Below are positions 1 through 8,287 of a stretch of 63,602 nt of DNA, piece after piece; position 1 is the first letter of the stretch, and every line of letters begins with the position of its first letter. The DNA comes from a virus. The translations under genes were made by a program, and so were the position numbers. The stretch is from IMG/VR virus record IMGVR_UViG_3300046791_000392, positions 1-63,602 of that record, one strand, 5' to 3'. The notes beneath the pieces are model-generated. The model was not told where the DNA came from. It searched no databases and saw only the letters and a program-made list of their open reading frames with translations.

Positions 1-79
1 GGCCGGACATGGGACAGCCCGCGCACCGCGGGGGCTGACCATGGACCGGCAGGCCGCCGCCGGCATCCAGGTAGCAGGC
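1..79 (+). repeat. Left copy of 79-nt terminal direct repeat
   Basis: Aligned by eye without gaps to 63524-63602 with 67 of 79 positions identical. Seven of the twelve differences are A/T or G/C swaps. This copy has a degenerate version of the palindrome that is almost perfect in the right copy. The imperfect identity argues against a classical terminal redundancy. If the molecule is circular, the two copies would sit in tandem across the junction. Confidence 0.75.
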
Positions 80-130
80 AGGCCACCTGTCCACAACCGG
101 ATTTCCCGCCGGCCGCGCCCGCCGCCGGCG

Positions 131-192
131 GTGCGGCGGATCGGGTATCCGCCGCACTACTCAAGGAAATGCCTGCGCTGCAGGCATTTCCT
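131..192. other. Two adjacent perfect hairpins
   Basis: 131-141 pairs with 147-157 (11 bp, loop CGGGT). 164-176 pairs with 180-192 (13 bp, loop GCT). Only six bases separate them and neither is followed by a T run, so they do not look like ordinary intrinsic terminators. They could be RNA structures, a protein-binding site or part of an origin. Confidence 0.6.
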
Positions 193-342
193 CGAGCACG
201 CTCTTCCGTACCCACGCCCCTACCCACGCCGTCGATGCGAGAAACGCCCGGAAACACTGGATTGTTGGAAATCATGCCGGACACGGTCGAGCGCGGCCGG
301 CGTGCGGTGCACGTGTCCAGCATGTCCAGGCGCGGCCTACTG

Positions 343-351
343 TGGTATGAT
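343..351 (+). promoter_or_regulatory. Candidate extended -10 promoter
   Basis: TGGTATGAT fits an extended -10 box (TGnTATAAT with one change at 346-351). No good -35 is present; TGTCCA lies at 323-328 with a 17-nt gap. It would give a leader of about 265 nt before the gene at 625. Confidence 0.3.
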
Positions 352-624
352 CCGCATGGACACGCGCCGGGTGCGAAGTTTTTGGCTGTCCACGGAAATT
401 GGATACTCCCCCGGGGTATATGCCGGCGCCGAGCCGCGCGATTTTTACCAGCGTTCTCGCGTTTTTTACGGTCTGTAAAATTATCTTCTCCAATGGGCGT
501 AGGCACTTACGCTGTCCATGGAAGATCGCCCTTTTCACGGACAGGCAAGTGTGGGCATTCTTGACGTCCGGCCGGTGGCCGGGCCGGCCACGCCGTGCAA
601 AACCCACCTGGAGGTACAACCGCA

Positions 625-2139
625 ATGTCCACCCTACCCGCCCTCACCGCCGCCCAGCGGCGCACCGCGTTGAAGCAGGCGCTGCGTAACGTCGCGAACA
701 TCGCGGATATCGCAGACAAGGTCTGCGGCGTCCGGAACCTCTCACAGCTGACCATGGCGCAGCTGGACGCCGTCGCCGCTGCCGCCAAGCTGGACGTGTC
801 CAATCTCGCGGCGCCGGCTGTCCAGGCCGCGCCGGCTGTCCACGCCGCGCCGGACGCGGTCGAGCCCGCAGCGGTCGAGCCCGACGCGGTCGAGCCCGAC
901 GCGGTCGAGGCTGCGCTGGGCGACACCGTGTCCGCCGCCGCCGTGGACGCCGACATAGCCGCTGTCCTGTCCAGCAGCTTCGCGGACATGCCGGCGGCGC
1001 TGCGCCTGCTGGCGCTGCGCGCCAACCAACCGCCGCGCGTGGTCGAGCGCGTCGTGACCGTGGACAAGATCGTGGAAAAGATCGTTCACGCGGACCTGCC
1101 GGTGGCGCCGGTCGCGGCGAAACCGGGCAAGGCGCCGGTCGTGTCCAAGCCGGTTGTGAAGCTCCTGCGGGTCGCAACCGCGCAGGAGATTTTCAAGATC
1201 AAGCATCCCGTCCTGGCGCGCCTGGAAGTCGCGGTCTACGACGACCCGCTGGCCCCCGCGATTGACCCGGCATACGTCTTTGACGGCGACGTTCTCGCCC
1301 TCGCCCTGCTGCGGTTGAACAACCTGCAAAACCTGCTGCTGGCCGGCCCCAAGGGCACGGGCAAGACTTCGTTCGCGGAGCAGATCGCGGCCTATCTTGG
1401 GCGTTTCTTCGCCCTGATCTCGTTTGACCGCACCAGCGAGATCGACCCGTTGATTGGCCAGATTGAACTGGCCGGCGGCAACACTTTCTGGAGGGACGGC
1501 GCACTCGTCGCCGCCATGCGCCGGCCCGGCAGCATCATCCTGCTGGACGAGCCCGACGTCGCCAAGGCCGGCGCGCTCGCGGCCTTGCACCCGGTCCTGG
1601 CCGGCCGGTCCATCCTGATCTCGCGGACCGGCGAACGTGTCCAGGCGGCGGACGGCGTGGCGTTCTTCGCCGCATCCAACACCACCGGGCACGGGGACGC
1701 GACCGGCACCTACGTGGATAGGAATTTGATGGACGCCGCCTTTCGCGACCGCTTCGCGGACATCGTCGTAATCGACTACCCGTCGGCAGCGGTCGAGCGC
1801 CGCATCCTGACCACGCGCACCGGGATCAGCCGGGCGGCGGCGGACATCCTGGTGGCGTACGCCCGCGCCACCAGGGGCCGCGCGGACAAAGAGCAGGACA
1901 TCGCGCAGGGCCTGGGATTGCGCCGGCTGCTCGCCTGGGCCACCGGGCTGCTGGGCGGCGTCAATCCGGACCTCGTGTTCCGGTCGAGCATCGTGAACCA
2001 GCATTCTACGGAGGAAGGCGAGGTCCTGTGGCAACTGTACAAATCAACGGTCGATCAGGGCGCCCTCGTCGCCGCCGTGGACGCGCCGGACGCGCCGGGT
2101 TCCGACGAGGAACAGCCGGACACCGACGTGTTCGCCTGA
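625..2139 (+). CDS. AAA+ ATPase, MoxR/CobS-like
   Basis: 504 residues. Start chosen at 625 because GGAGG lies 10 nt upstream; an earlier in-frame ATG at 595 has no ribosome site. Visible features: an Ala/Pro-rich linker with repeated AVEPD units near residues 65-95, Walker A GPKGTGKTS near 241-249, Walker B ILLDEPD near 305-311, then a MoxR-type sensor region. MoxR/CobS ATPases act as hexameric remodelling motors with a VWA-domain partner, and such a partner (CobT-like) is the next gene. Cobalamin synthesis itself is unlikely in a phage; a chaperone-like role on a phage or host complex is the inference. The N-terminal 60 residues match no family I recognise. Confidence 0.85.
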   Translation: MSTLPALTAAQRRTALKQALRNVANIADIADKVCGVRNLSQLTMAQLDAVAAAAKLDVSNLAAPAVQAAPAVHAAPDAVEPAAVEPDAVEPDAVEAALGDTVSAAAVDADIAAVLSSSFADMPAALRLLALRANQPPRVVERVVTVDKIVEKIVHADLPVAPVAAKPGKAPVVSKPVVKLLRVATAQEIFKIKHPVLARLEVAVYDDPLAPAIDPAYVFDGDVLALALLRLNNLQNLLLAGPKGTGKTSFAEQIAAYLGRFFALISFDRTSEIDPLIGQIELAGGNTFWRDGALVAAMRRPGSIILLDEPDVAKAGALAALHPVLAGRSILISRTGERVQAADGVAFFAASNTTGHGDATGTYVDRNLMDAAFRDRFADIVVIDYPSAAVERRILTTRTGISRAAADILVAYARATRGRADKEQDIAQGLGLRRLLAWATGLLGGVNPDLVFRSSIVNQHSTEEGEVLWQLYKSTVDQGALVAAVDAPDAPGSDEEQPDTDVFA

Positions 2140-2185
2140 CGCAGCCGGTTCCCCTGCGCATGCTTGCGCAGGGGTTCCGGGTACG
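2140..2185 (+). other. Structured hairpin element, copy 1
   Basis: Begins on the base after the stop codon. Inner stem 2151-2160 with 2165-2174 (10 bp, loop TGCT), a symmetric TT/TT internal loop, then an outer CCGG/CCGG helix (2145-2148 with 2177-2180). The flanks (CGCAGCCGGTTCCCCTG and CAGGGGTTCCGGGTACG) are identical to copy 2 at 4508-4555, while the inner stem sequence differs yet still pairs. There is no T run. Likely an RNA 3'-end, stability or regulatory structure. Confidence 0.75.
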
Positions 2186-2215
2186 CCAGCCGGCTTACCT
2201 AACCTGGAGTAGTAA

Positions 2216-4507
2216 ATGAGACAACATCTTACCCTTGAAGAGTTTCTGGCGGCAGCGCGGGAAAGCATGGCCAAAATGGCCCTGTACTACCGGCCGGACC
2301 GCAAGTCGAAAATTGGCAAGATCACCGTCGCCAGCCAGGGCAAGACCGGGTCCATTGCGTTCAAGTGGCGCGACGTGCGCGGCACCCGCATCCTGGACGC
2401 CCTGGTGAATTTCCCCGCCCTGCCGATTGCGGCGAAGCTCACCCGGCGCGAAGCCGAAATTTGGCTGGGGTACGCGGTGCACGAAATCGGCGGCCACGCC
2501 CTGCACACCGACACGGTGGCGTGGGACCAAGCGGTTGTGCAGGGGCGCGGTTTTGCACGCTTGGTGAATGGTCTTGAAGACCCCAGGATCGAGGCCTGCG
2601 CGATCCGGATCATTCCCGGCGCGCGCAAGCGCTTGACCGATCTTCTGGAGCACGTCCTGGACAAGGCCTTGGCCGGCGGGTACTCCCCGATGGACCCGCT
2701 GAACCTCGCGTTCACGTTCGCCCTGCTGGGTCGCGTGCGCCTGTCCGGCACGCTGTCCAAGCGCATCAAGGCTGACGTCGTGTCCAAGATGACGCCGGCC
2801 GCGCGCCGCTGGTTTCGCGGGCACCTGGACACGCTGGCGAATTGCAAAAGCACGGAAGACGTGGTCGCCCTGGCGCACGTGATCGCCGCCCAGGTGAAGG
2901 TTCCGGAACCGCAGAAGGGCGACGAGGGCGACCTGGGCAAAGCCCCCGACGAGCAGGAGCAGGGCGAGCAGAAGCCCGGCGAGCAGCAGGAGCAGGGCGA
3001 GCAGCAGGAGCAGGGCGAGCAGCAGGAGCAGGGCGAGCAGCAGGAGCAGGGCGAGCAGCAGGAGCAGGGCAAGCCCGGCGACGCCGACGCCGACGAGGGC
3101 GACGAGGGCGACGAGGGCGACGAGGGCGACGAGGGCGACGAGGGCGACGAGGGCGACGAGGGCGACGAGGGCGACGAGGGCGACGAGGGCGAGGGCGACG
3201 AGGGCGAGGGCGAGGGCGAGGGCGAGGGCGAGGGCGAGGAAGCCGCTCAGGAGCCCGCCCAGGAGCCTGGACAGGGCGAGGGCGGCGAAGCCCCGGCAGA
3301 AGAGCCCGACGCGCTGGACGACCCCCAGGACGGGCAGGGCGACGGCACCGGCGACGAGGGCGCAGGTACGCCCCCGCCCTGGACGCTGCCGCCCTCCGAA
3401 ATGGCTAAGCTCCACGACCCGGAGCCGGACTTGGGCGACATGGCGCAGAAGATCCAGGACCGCTCCGACAAGGCCGGCGACGGCGGGCACCTGTACGGCG
3501 GCGCCAATGTCCTGCGCAAGGTCGAGGGCGGCGGCGACGGCGGCTACACGTCACGCCCCACCGGCCGCGCCCTGGACGAATTGCGCATCGCCGCCCGCCT
3601 GGGCAGCGCCAGGAACCGGGGCCTGCTGCGGCAAATCCTGGTATCGGCGGAACGGTCCGGCTGGAACGCGTTCGAGCGGTCCGGCGCCCTGAACCCGGCG
3701 GATATCGCGCGCAGTCAAACCGGCGACCAGAACGTGTTCCGGCGCCGCTGGATCGAGGAGGGCATTTCCACGACGGTGTCCATCCTGGTGGACGGTTCCA
3801 GCAGCATGAACGGCGAGGAAATGAGCCACGCCACCGCCATGGCGTACGTGCTCGCCGACGTCACGGAAAAATGCGGCCTGCAGTCGGAGGTCGCCGTGTT
3901 CCGCGACACCGGGCAGCGCACCGCCGCCCTGCCGGTGTTTGACAACGGCTGGCGCCCGGTGCACCGCCGCTGGTACGGCAGTAACGGCGACGACACCCGC
4001 ATCGCCCCCGATGGCCGGCTCGACCGGACCCAGGCGAACGAAAGCAGCGACGGCGCGACGTGCGACCTGTTCCTGGTCCAGGAACGGGGGGAGCGCCTGT
4101 CATCCGCCCCCGTGCTCGACCGGTTCCTGCGCATGTTCACGGTGGCGTGGGGGGGCACGCCCGATTTCGCCGGCACCATGGCCATGGTCTTGAGGCTGGC
4201 GCGCAGCGAGGGCGACCGCAAAATCCTGTTTGTGGTCACGGACGGGTGCGGCAACAAGGACGCCATGAAATGGATTGTTTCGTGGGCCAAGCGCAAGTTT
4301 GATATCGACGTGATCGGCGTCGGCATCGGGTCGCACACGGCCGTGTACCTCAAGGAACAATACCGGTTGTGGACGGCGGCGAGCATTGCCCGCGCATTCG
4401 GCACCGGCCCCGGCGCCGGGCAGGCGTGGTCCGCGTTCGCCAGCGAAGCGCTCGCCCTGCTGGTGAAGCAGGCGCGAACCAACTTCAAGGCGCGCCGCGC
4501 GGGATAG
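2216..4507 (+). CDS. CobT-like VWA-domain protein
   Basis: 763 residues, start supported by GGAG 7 nt upstream. An N-terminal CobT-like region contains HEIGGH near residue 89. Residues about 233-376 are a low-complexity acidic segment of GEQQEQ and DEG repeats. A C-terminal von Willebrand factor A domain has the MIDAS motif DGSSSM near 526-531 and a threonine in the GGTPD segment further on. This is the architecture of cobaltochelatase CobT-type subunits, which pair with a CobS/MoxR ATPase, here the gene directly upstream. Metal binding by the MIDAS is expected. The substrate is unknown. The very long acidic repeat is unusual and probably flexible, perhaps DNA-mimicking or cation-binding (inference). 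Confidence 0.85.
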   Translation: MRQHLTLEEFLAAARESMAKMALYYRPDRKSKIGKITVASQGKTGSIAFKWRDVRGTRILDALVNFPALPIAAKLTRREAEIWLGYAVHEIGGHALHTDTVAWDQAVVQGRGFARLVNGLEDPRIEACAIRIIPGARKRLTDLLEHVLDKALAGGYSPMDPLNLAFTFALLGRVRLSGTLSKRIKADVVSKMTPAARRWFRGHLDTLANCKSTEDVVALAHVIAAQVKVPEPQKGDEGDLGKAPDEQEQGEQKPGEQQEQGEQQEQGEQQEQGEQQEQGEQQEQGKPGDADADEGDEGDEGDEGDEGDEGDEGDEGDEGDEGDEGEGDEGEGEGEGEGEGEEAAQEPAQEPGQGEGGEAPAEEPDALDDPQDGQGDGTGDEGAGTPPPWTLPPSEMAKLHDPEPDLGDMAQKIQDRSDKAGDGGHLYGGANVLRKVEGGGDGGYTSRPTGRALDELRIAARLGSARNRGLLRQILVSAERSGWNAFERSGALNPADIARSQTGDQNVFRRRWIEEGISTTVSILVDGSSSMNGEEMSHATAMAYVLADVTEKCGLQSEVAVFRDTGQRTAALPVFDNGWRPVHRRWYGSNGDDTRIAPDGRLDRTQANESSDGATCDLFLVQERGERLSSAPVLDRFLRMFTVAWGGTPDFAGTMAMVLRLARSEGDRKILFVVTDGCGNKDAMKWIVSWAKRKFDIDVIGVGIGSHTAVYLKEQYRLWTAASIARAFGTGPGAGQAWSAFASEALALLVKQARTNFKARRAG
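2979..3069 (+). repeat. 18-bp tandem repeat in the VWA gene
   Basis: About five head-to-tail copies of an 18-bp unit coding GEQQEQ. Near-exact nucleotide copies point to slippage or unequal recombination rather than selection on the protein sequence alone. Confidence 0.8.
3092..3190 (+). repeat. Eleven 9-bp units coding DEG
   Basis: Eleven perfect copies of GACGAGGGC, followed by degenerate GAGGGC units to about 3240. The reverse strand of this stretch gives a spurious long open frame of ALV repeats. Confidence 0.9.
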
Positions 4508-4555
4508 CGCAGCCGGTTCCCCTGCCGCCAGCCGGCGGCAGGGGTTCCGGGTACG
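4508..4555 (+). other. Structured hairpin element, copy 2
   Basis: Begins on the base after the VWA gene stop. Inner stem 4519-4529 with 4534-4544 (11 bp, loop AGCC), TT/TT internal loop and outer CCGG/CCGG helix (4513-4516 with 4547-4550). It shares 17-nt flanks on each side with 2140-2185; the stem bases differ but stay complementary. Confidence 0.75.
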
Positions 4556-4590
4556 CTGTTCCCCGCGTGCCGCAACCTGGAGCCTCGACC

Positions 4591-4788
4591 ATGTCCACCA
4601 TCGAAGAACGCGCCCGCGTCCGGCGCGCTAGCTACATCCGCCGCGCCGTGGCGCAAGCCCGCGCCTTCAACCACACCATGGTCCGCCGCCGGCACGCGGG
4701 CGACGTGCGCGGCGCCCTGCTGGCGCGCGAGCGCCGCGATATCTGGCTTGACGCCGCACGCCGGGCGAAGGCCGGCGTTTCCCTGTGA
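4591..4788 (+). CDS. Small basic protein, unknown
   Basis: 65 residues, rich in arginine and alanine, predicted helical, no membrane segment. The ribosome site CCTGGAG ends 8 nt before the ATG. The same AACCTGGAG-type site recurs before several genes in this genome. Its stop overlaps the GTG of the next gene by 4 nt, so the two are probably translationally coupled. I do not recognise the family. Confidence 0.65.
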   Translation: MSTIEERARVRRASYIRRAVAQARAFNHTMVRRRHAGDVRGALLARERRDIWLDAARRAKAGVSL

Positions 4789-5093
4789 ACCGCCGCCGGT
4801 CCGCCCTCGGCCTCGCCGCCCTGCTGGCAGGCTGTTCCCACCCCCTGCCCCCGCGCCGCGCCCCGGGCGTCTGGGGGCCGCTGCCGCCGGACCCCTCGCC
4901 ACCCTACCCGGCACGCCTTGAACGCCCCCAGGCGCCCGCCCTGGCGCCCTGGCGCCCGGTTCCGCCGGGCACCTACGCCCCCCCGCCGGCACCCGGCCCG
5001 TTCCCCCCGCCCCCGTTCCCCCCGGCGGCGGACCCGGCGAACCCGTACCCGGCGCCGGACCCCAGGCTCCCGCCGGACGCGCGGGCGACATGA
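4785..5093 (+). CDS. Proline-rich lipoprotein
   Basis: 102 residues, GTG start in a GTGA overlap with the previous stop. Basic N-terminus, hydrophobic stretch and lipobox LLAGC with the lipidation cysteine at residue 17, followed by a very proline-rich mature part. Small proline-rich lipoproteins are typical of Rz1-like outer-membrane spanins, so an o-spanin is possible; no i-spanin is evident next to it and the position in an early-type operon is odd. It could equally be another exported lipoprotein. Confidence 0.6.
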   Translation: MNRRRSALGLAALLAGCSHPLPPRRAPGVWGPLPPDPSPPYPARLERPQAPALAPWRPVPPGTYAPPPAPGPFPPPPFPPAADPANPYPAPDPRLPPDARAT

Positions 5094-5302
5094 CCATGCC
5101 CCGCCCCGCGACCTGGACCCTGGTCAAGCCGGCCGGCCTGTGGTGCGCGCGCGTGGCGCTCGCCCCCGGCGAGCAGCCACCGGTCCCGGGTGATTGGCTC
5201 GTCGTGCGCGCCCAGTCGGGCCGCGTCCGCGAGGAGGTCGTGACCGGCACCGTGCGCGCCGGCCCGGGCTACGTGATCTGCCGCACGGCGAGCATGCCAT
5301 GA
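5090..5302 (+). CDS. Small protein, unknown
   Basis: 70 residues, ATGA overlap with the previous gene; a second ATG two codons later is equally possible. Predicted beta-rich, with a PGDWLVVRAQSG segment resembling a small barrel. No recognised family. It sits between a lipoprotein gene and a two-helix membrane protein gene in a coupled operon. Confidence 0.55.
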   Translation: MTMPRPATWTLVKPAGLWCARVALAPGEQPPVPGDWLVVRAQSGRVREEVVTGTVRAGPGYVICRTASMP

Positions 5303-5457
5303 TCGCCCCCGTGCTGGTGCCGGCGGTCCTGGCCTGGGCGTTCCTCGCCTGGGGCACGCGCGTCGGGCGAGCCGGCGACGGTAACCTGTCCGACGTGCTC
5401 CACGGCGTCGGCGGCACGCTCGTGCTGGTCGCCCTGGTGAACCTGATCGCCGCCTGA
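5299..5457 (+). CDS. Small two-helix membrane protein
   Basis: 52 residues, ATGA overlap with the previous stop. Two hydrophobic segments (about 3-19 and 34-51) are separated by a short polar loop, a holin-like topology. Last gene before a strong terminator. The lipoprotein, small protein and this membrane protein could together form a lysis or envelope module, but there is no direct evidence. Confidence 0.55.
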   Translation: MIAPVLVPAVLAWAFLAWGTRVGRAGDGNLSDVLHGVGGTLVLVALVNLIAA

Positions 5458-5481
5458 AAAAACCTCCTGGTAACAGGGCAA

Positions 5482-5510
5482 GGGCCGGCGGGAAACCGCC
5501 GGCCCTTTTT
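5482..5510 (+). terminator. Rho-independent terminator
   Basis: 10-bp stem GGGCCGGCGG/CCGCCGGCCC with a GAAA tetraloop, followed by five T. Ends the 625-5457 operon just before the convergent RuvC gene. Confidence 0.93.
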
Positions 5511-5517
5511 CGTGAGT

Positions 5518-6030
5518 TCAATCCAGGTCCATGAGCGCCGCCATGAGAATGCTCAGGGCATCGGATTCGTCCTCGGTGAGTCGCGTGTTCGCGCGCACCC
5601 GGCGGGACACCCCTCGAAAGTGTCCATGGACATGATCGTGGACAGCCTGCTTGGACGCCTGCCCGTTGCCGGTGGCGGCGAACTTTCCCATGGACACAGG
5701 TACAGCCCGATACAAGATCCCAAAGTTTTCGCATTGGGCCATGAGCACGCCCATGAGCTGGCCGTACACGTGCGCGGCCTGGACACCCGTATGGGCATGG
5801 ACACGCTCGTACGCCACCCAGGTAACGGGCATGACCTGGGTGAGCAGGTCCACCAGGTGCGCCGCAAATCTCAAGGGTCTTACGCCGGCGCCCTCCCCAT
5901 CGCGGGGCTTCAGGTTCAGGCTGGACACGTCCACGCAGTCGAATGTCCCGCATCGCGTGGAATCATAGACCGCGATCCCGGTGCGCGTGCCGAGATCGAT
6001 CCCGATACAGCGCCCCTGTCCCGGCAGCAT
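5518..6030 (-). CDS. ruvC: RuvC-like Holliday junction resolvase
   Basis: 170 residues from the chosen start, where the first beta strand of the fold begins almost at once. Acidic active-site candidates: D12 (GIDLGTRTG), E75 (VAYERVH), D154 and D157 (EDESDALS), matching the RuvC/RNase H fold pattern, with the usual GQLMGVL helix between. The enzyme would cut branched recombination or replication intermediates before packaging. In-frame starts at 6072 and 6228 exist, but the extra residues are Arg/Pro-rich and look non-coding. Convergent with the left operon; last gene of the leftward replication operon after an AT-rich gap. Confidence 0.85.
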   Translation of the reverse strand: MLPGQGRCIGIDLGTRTGIAVYDSTRCGTFDCVDVSSLNLKPRDGEGAGVRPLRFAAHLVDLLTQVMPVTWVAYERVHAHTGVQAAHVYGQLMGVLMAQCENFGILYRAVPVSMGKFAATGNGQASKQAVHDHVHGHFRGVSRRVRANTRLTEDESDALSILMAALMDLD

Positions 6031-6261
6031 GAACCCGCCGGCCAGCACCCGGGCGCGCCTGTCCAGCAGCATGCGTCTACGGCGCGCCGGCCGGACCCGT
6101 GCGTCGCCCCTGATCGAGGGCCCGGGCCGGTCGAGATCGTCGCTCAAATCAGCACCGGGCCGGGCCCGCCAGGACAAGTGACCCACGGGGGCCCGGGGGC
6201 CACCGCATGGGCCACCCAGCGAACCCATTGGCGTTGCTGCTGTTTTCCTCTGAGGTTACCC

Positions 6262-6472
6262 GTACCCCCCCTCTTCTCCTTATAACTAGAGATATAGGGA
6301 AATAAATAACCATACATAAAATCCCTATAGGAGAAGAGGTTTACCCCCCCGGGGCCCCCTACGTGGCTCAAGCACTTTGCCGTGGCATTCCAAGCACATA
6401 CCCAGTGGCCCATCAATAAAACCCGGGGGCACTATAGTTAACATGTTGATTCATATACATTAAGTGCTGGGG
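6262..6472. other. AT-rich inverted-repeat region, candidate origin
   Basis: Between RuvC and the D5-like helicase. 6270-6284 pairs with 6326-6339 (14 bp, one bulge). TATAGGGA at 6293-6300 pairs with 6322-6329, competing with the first pairing. A second AT-rich patch is flanked by GCACT (6429-6433) and AGTGC (6463-6467). This is one of the few A/T-rich stretches in a GC-rich genome and lies beside replication genes. Origin or termination region are both possible; from 6229 to 6459 there is no gene. Confidence 0.45.
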
Positions 6473-8286
6473 CCCCCCTTCCGGAGGGGCACTACGTTGC
6501 TCGCGACGTCGTCCTCGGGCTCGGCCTGGGCCAGACCGCTCGGTGTCCCCGTACCACGCGGCACGCGGTTGACCGCCTTGGACCCGGGCACGAAATCGTC
6601 CGTGGACTTGTCCCGCTGGCCGCTCATGAACACCCGGCCGTGGCGCCACCAGTCCAGGCCCTCGACGTTGAGGTGCACGCCAAGCTGCCCCTTGACCTTG
6701 CGCCCGTCCTTCTTGCCCTCGTGCCGCACGGCATTGTACGTCCGCCTGAGAATGCCGAAGATCGCGTCCATCTCGTCACGCGCCTTGGTCTGCGCCGCCG
6801 CCGCCCAGCTGTTCGACTGGTAGATCCAGCCGAGATACGCCGCGCGGATGTCCTCGTTGGCGACCCAGCCGCCGCCGGCGTGCGCGATGATCGCATCGAC
6901 CACGAACGCCCGCATGTCGTTGGTCCGGTCGTGCTCGGCGCGCGCCGCCTCGCGCAGCCATGCCGGATAGAAATGCTGCCCGCTGGACAGCACCTCGCCG
7001 GCGATCTTGTGCAGCACCTCGAACAGGATATTGCGCTGGCCGGCGAAGATCTCCTTGAGGTGCGGGTTCGCCGGCTCGGTGTTGGGAATGCTCGGGTCGT
7101 AGTCCACCGGCGCCACGAAATGCGTGCGCATCGGGAAGTACATCAGCCGGGACAAGGTGGCATCGGACGCATCGTTGTGCTTGAGCCGGCCGTTGGCGCA
7201 CAGCCCGATCAATAATCCCAGCGTGCCCTCGAAATGCTCCTTGTACTTGCGCTCGATGGTGATCCGCTCGTTGGTCAGCAGCATCTTCAGGAGATCGTCG
7301 CCGATGACCTGGGCGATGGCCGGCGTCTCGTGCATCAGCCACGCCGCCTTGCCGATAAGCTCGGCCAGCCCGAAATCCTTGTTGAGCTTCTTGAGCGCCG
7401 CGCCGGACACCAGCGTCTTGCCGATCACCGCCGTCACGAGGTCCATCACCGTGCTCTTGCCGGTGTCGGTGTCGCCCAGGAACACGGCGCCCTTGTACAG
7501 GGGCTTGGCGCGGTCGCGCGGCATGCAGAACTGGCTCGCCCAGCTGAGCATCGCCATGACGAACGCGCGCTCGCGCACCGGGTCCTGCCAATGCAGCGCC
7601 GTGGGTTGGAGACGGTCGATCAGTTCGGCGCGCGCCGTCGCCACCAGGGCCGGCGTGATCCCGGGCTCGTACGCCGCCGCGATCCGTGGACAGGCGTGGG
7701 CCTGGAGCATGTCCAGGCGTGTGGCCATGCGTAGGCTGGACACCCCGGAATGATCCAGCATCCGGAGCCAGCCGTTGGCCTGCAGCACCACGCCGTGGCC
7801 GGCCTGCAGGGGCAGGTTCCAGTCGCCGGCTTGGCGCACCATCTCGGGATGGATCGCCAAGGTCGCGACGAAGTCCCGCGTCCGGTTGGCGGTCGCCGTG
7901 TCGCTGGCGTTGGCTCCGCACGCCGCCACGATCCAGCGCCAGAACACGGTGAACAGCTGCGCCGCGCGCTCGTCGCCGGCGTGCGCGTCGGCCGCCGTGT
8001 CCCAGGTGAAGGTCCCGGCGCCGGCGCCGTCGTTGTACAGCCACCATTCGCCGGCATGGCGCACCAGCCCCTTGTCCAGGCTGTCCAGCCACTGGCGGAA
8101 CGCCGCCGCCACCAGCTTGGGATGATCGCCCGAATTATAGGGAAACTCCTGGCCGGCATTGACCAGGACGGGCGCCGGCGGCTTGCCCTTGAGCTTGGTC
8201 GCGCCGTACCAGTCCTTGACCTTGGCGCACAGCTGGCCGGGCGCCGTGCTCGGGTCGTAGCGGGAATCGTGGGGATCGATGGCCAT
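6460..8286 (-). CDS. D5/SF3-like replicative helicase
   Basis: 608 residues. Walker A GDTDTGKST near residues 270-278, a Walker B-like hydrophobic strand ending in HET (AAWLMHETPA, near 311-320), and an SF3-type ATPase core resembling phage/plasmid P4 primase C-terminal and poxvirus D5 helicases. The N-terminal 230 residues resemble the D5_N-type accessory region. The C-terminal tail after about 560 is polar and probably disordered. Downstream of the primase and a small gene in one leftward operon, it is the likely replicative helicase working with the separate primase. Only 1 nt lies between it and the upstream gene's stop. Confidence 0.82.
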   Translation of the reverse strand: MAIDPHDSRYDPSTAPGQLCAKVKDWYGATKLKGKPPAPVLVNAGQEFPYNSGDHPKLVAAAFRQWLDSLDKGLVRHAGEWWLYNDGAGAGTFTWDTAADAHAGDERAAQLFTVFWRWIVAACGANASDTATANRTRDFVATLAIHPEMVRQAGDWNLPLQAGHGVVLQANGWLRMLDHSGVSSLRMATRLDMLQAHACPRIAAAYEPGITPALVATARAELIDRLQPTALHWQDPVRERAFVMAMLSWASQFCMPRDRAKPLYKGAVFLGDTDTGKSTVMDLVTAVIGKTLVSGAALKKLNKDFGLAELIGKAAWLMHETPAIAQVIGDDLLKMLLTNERITIERKYKEHFEGTLGLLIGLCANGRLKHNDASDATLSRLMYFPMRTHFVAPVDYDPSIPNTEPANPHLKEIFAGQRNILFEVLHKIAGEVLSSGQHFYPAWLREAARAEHDRTNDMRAFVVDAIIAHAGGGWVANEDIRAAYLGWIYQSNSWAAAAQTKARDEMDAIFGILRRTYNAVRHEGKKDGRKVKGQLGVHLNVEGLDWWRHGRVFMSGQRDKSTDDFVPGSKAVNRVPRGTGTPSGLAQAEPEDDVASNVVPLRKGGPST

Positions 8287-8287
8287 G

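Larger units (their letters stand above)
1..624. other. Left-end non-coding region
   Basis: I see no credible gene here; the open frames lack ribosome sites and have arginine/proline-rich, shadow-like composition. The region holds a 79-nt repeat unit (1-79), two strong hairpins (131-192), an extended -10-like box (343-351), a TTTTAC-N5-GTAAAA inverted repeat (464-480) and a GCGTA-N6-TACGC inverted repeat (497-512). It ends at the ribosome site of the first gene. It looks like an early control region, possibly also a replication or packaging region; that role is inferred. Confidence 0.6.

Noticed and set aside
1-79. Hairpin telomere as in protelomerase phages
   Set aside because: The two end copies are direct, not inverted, and no protelomerase was recognised.
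451-467. Terminator at the T6 run in the left region
   Set aside because: Only a 3-bp stem precedes the T run, too weak for an intrinsic terminator.
2979-3190. CRISPR-like repeats
   Set aside because: Units are 9 and 18 bp, in frame and without spacers; they encode an acidic linker.
2195-3490. Long minus-strand open frame opposite the DEG repeat
   Set aside because: It is the antisense of a perfect 9-bp repeat, giving ALV runs; no ribosome site and it conflicts with a clear VWA gene.
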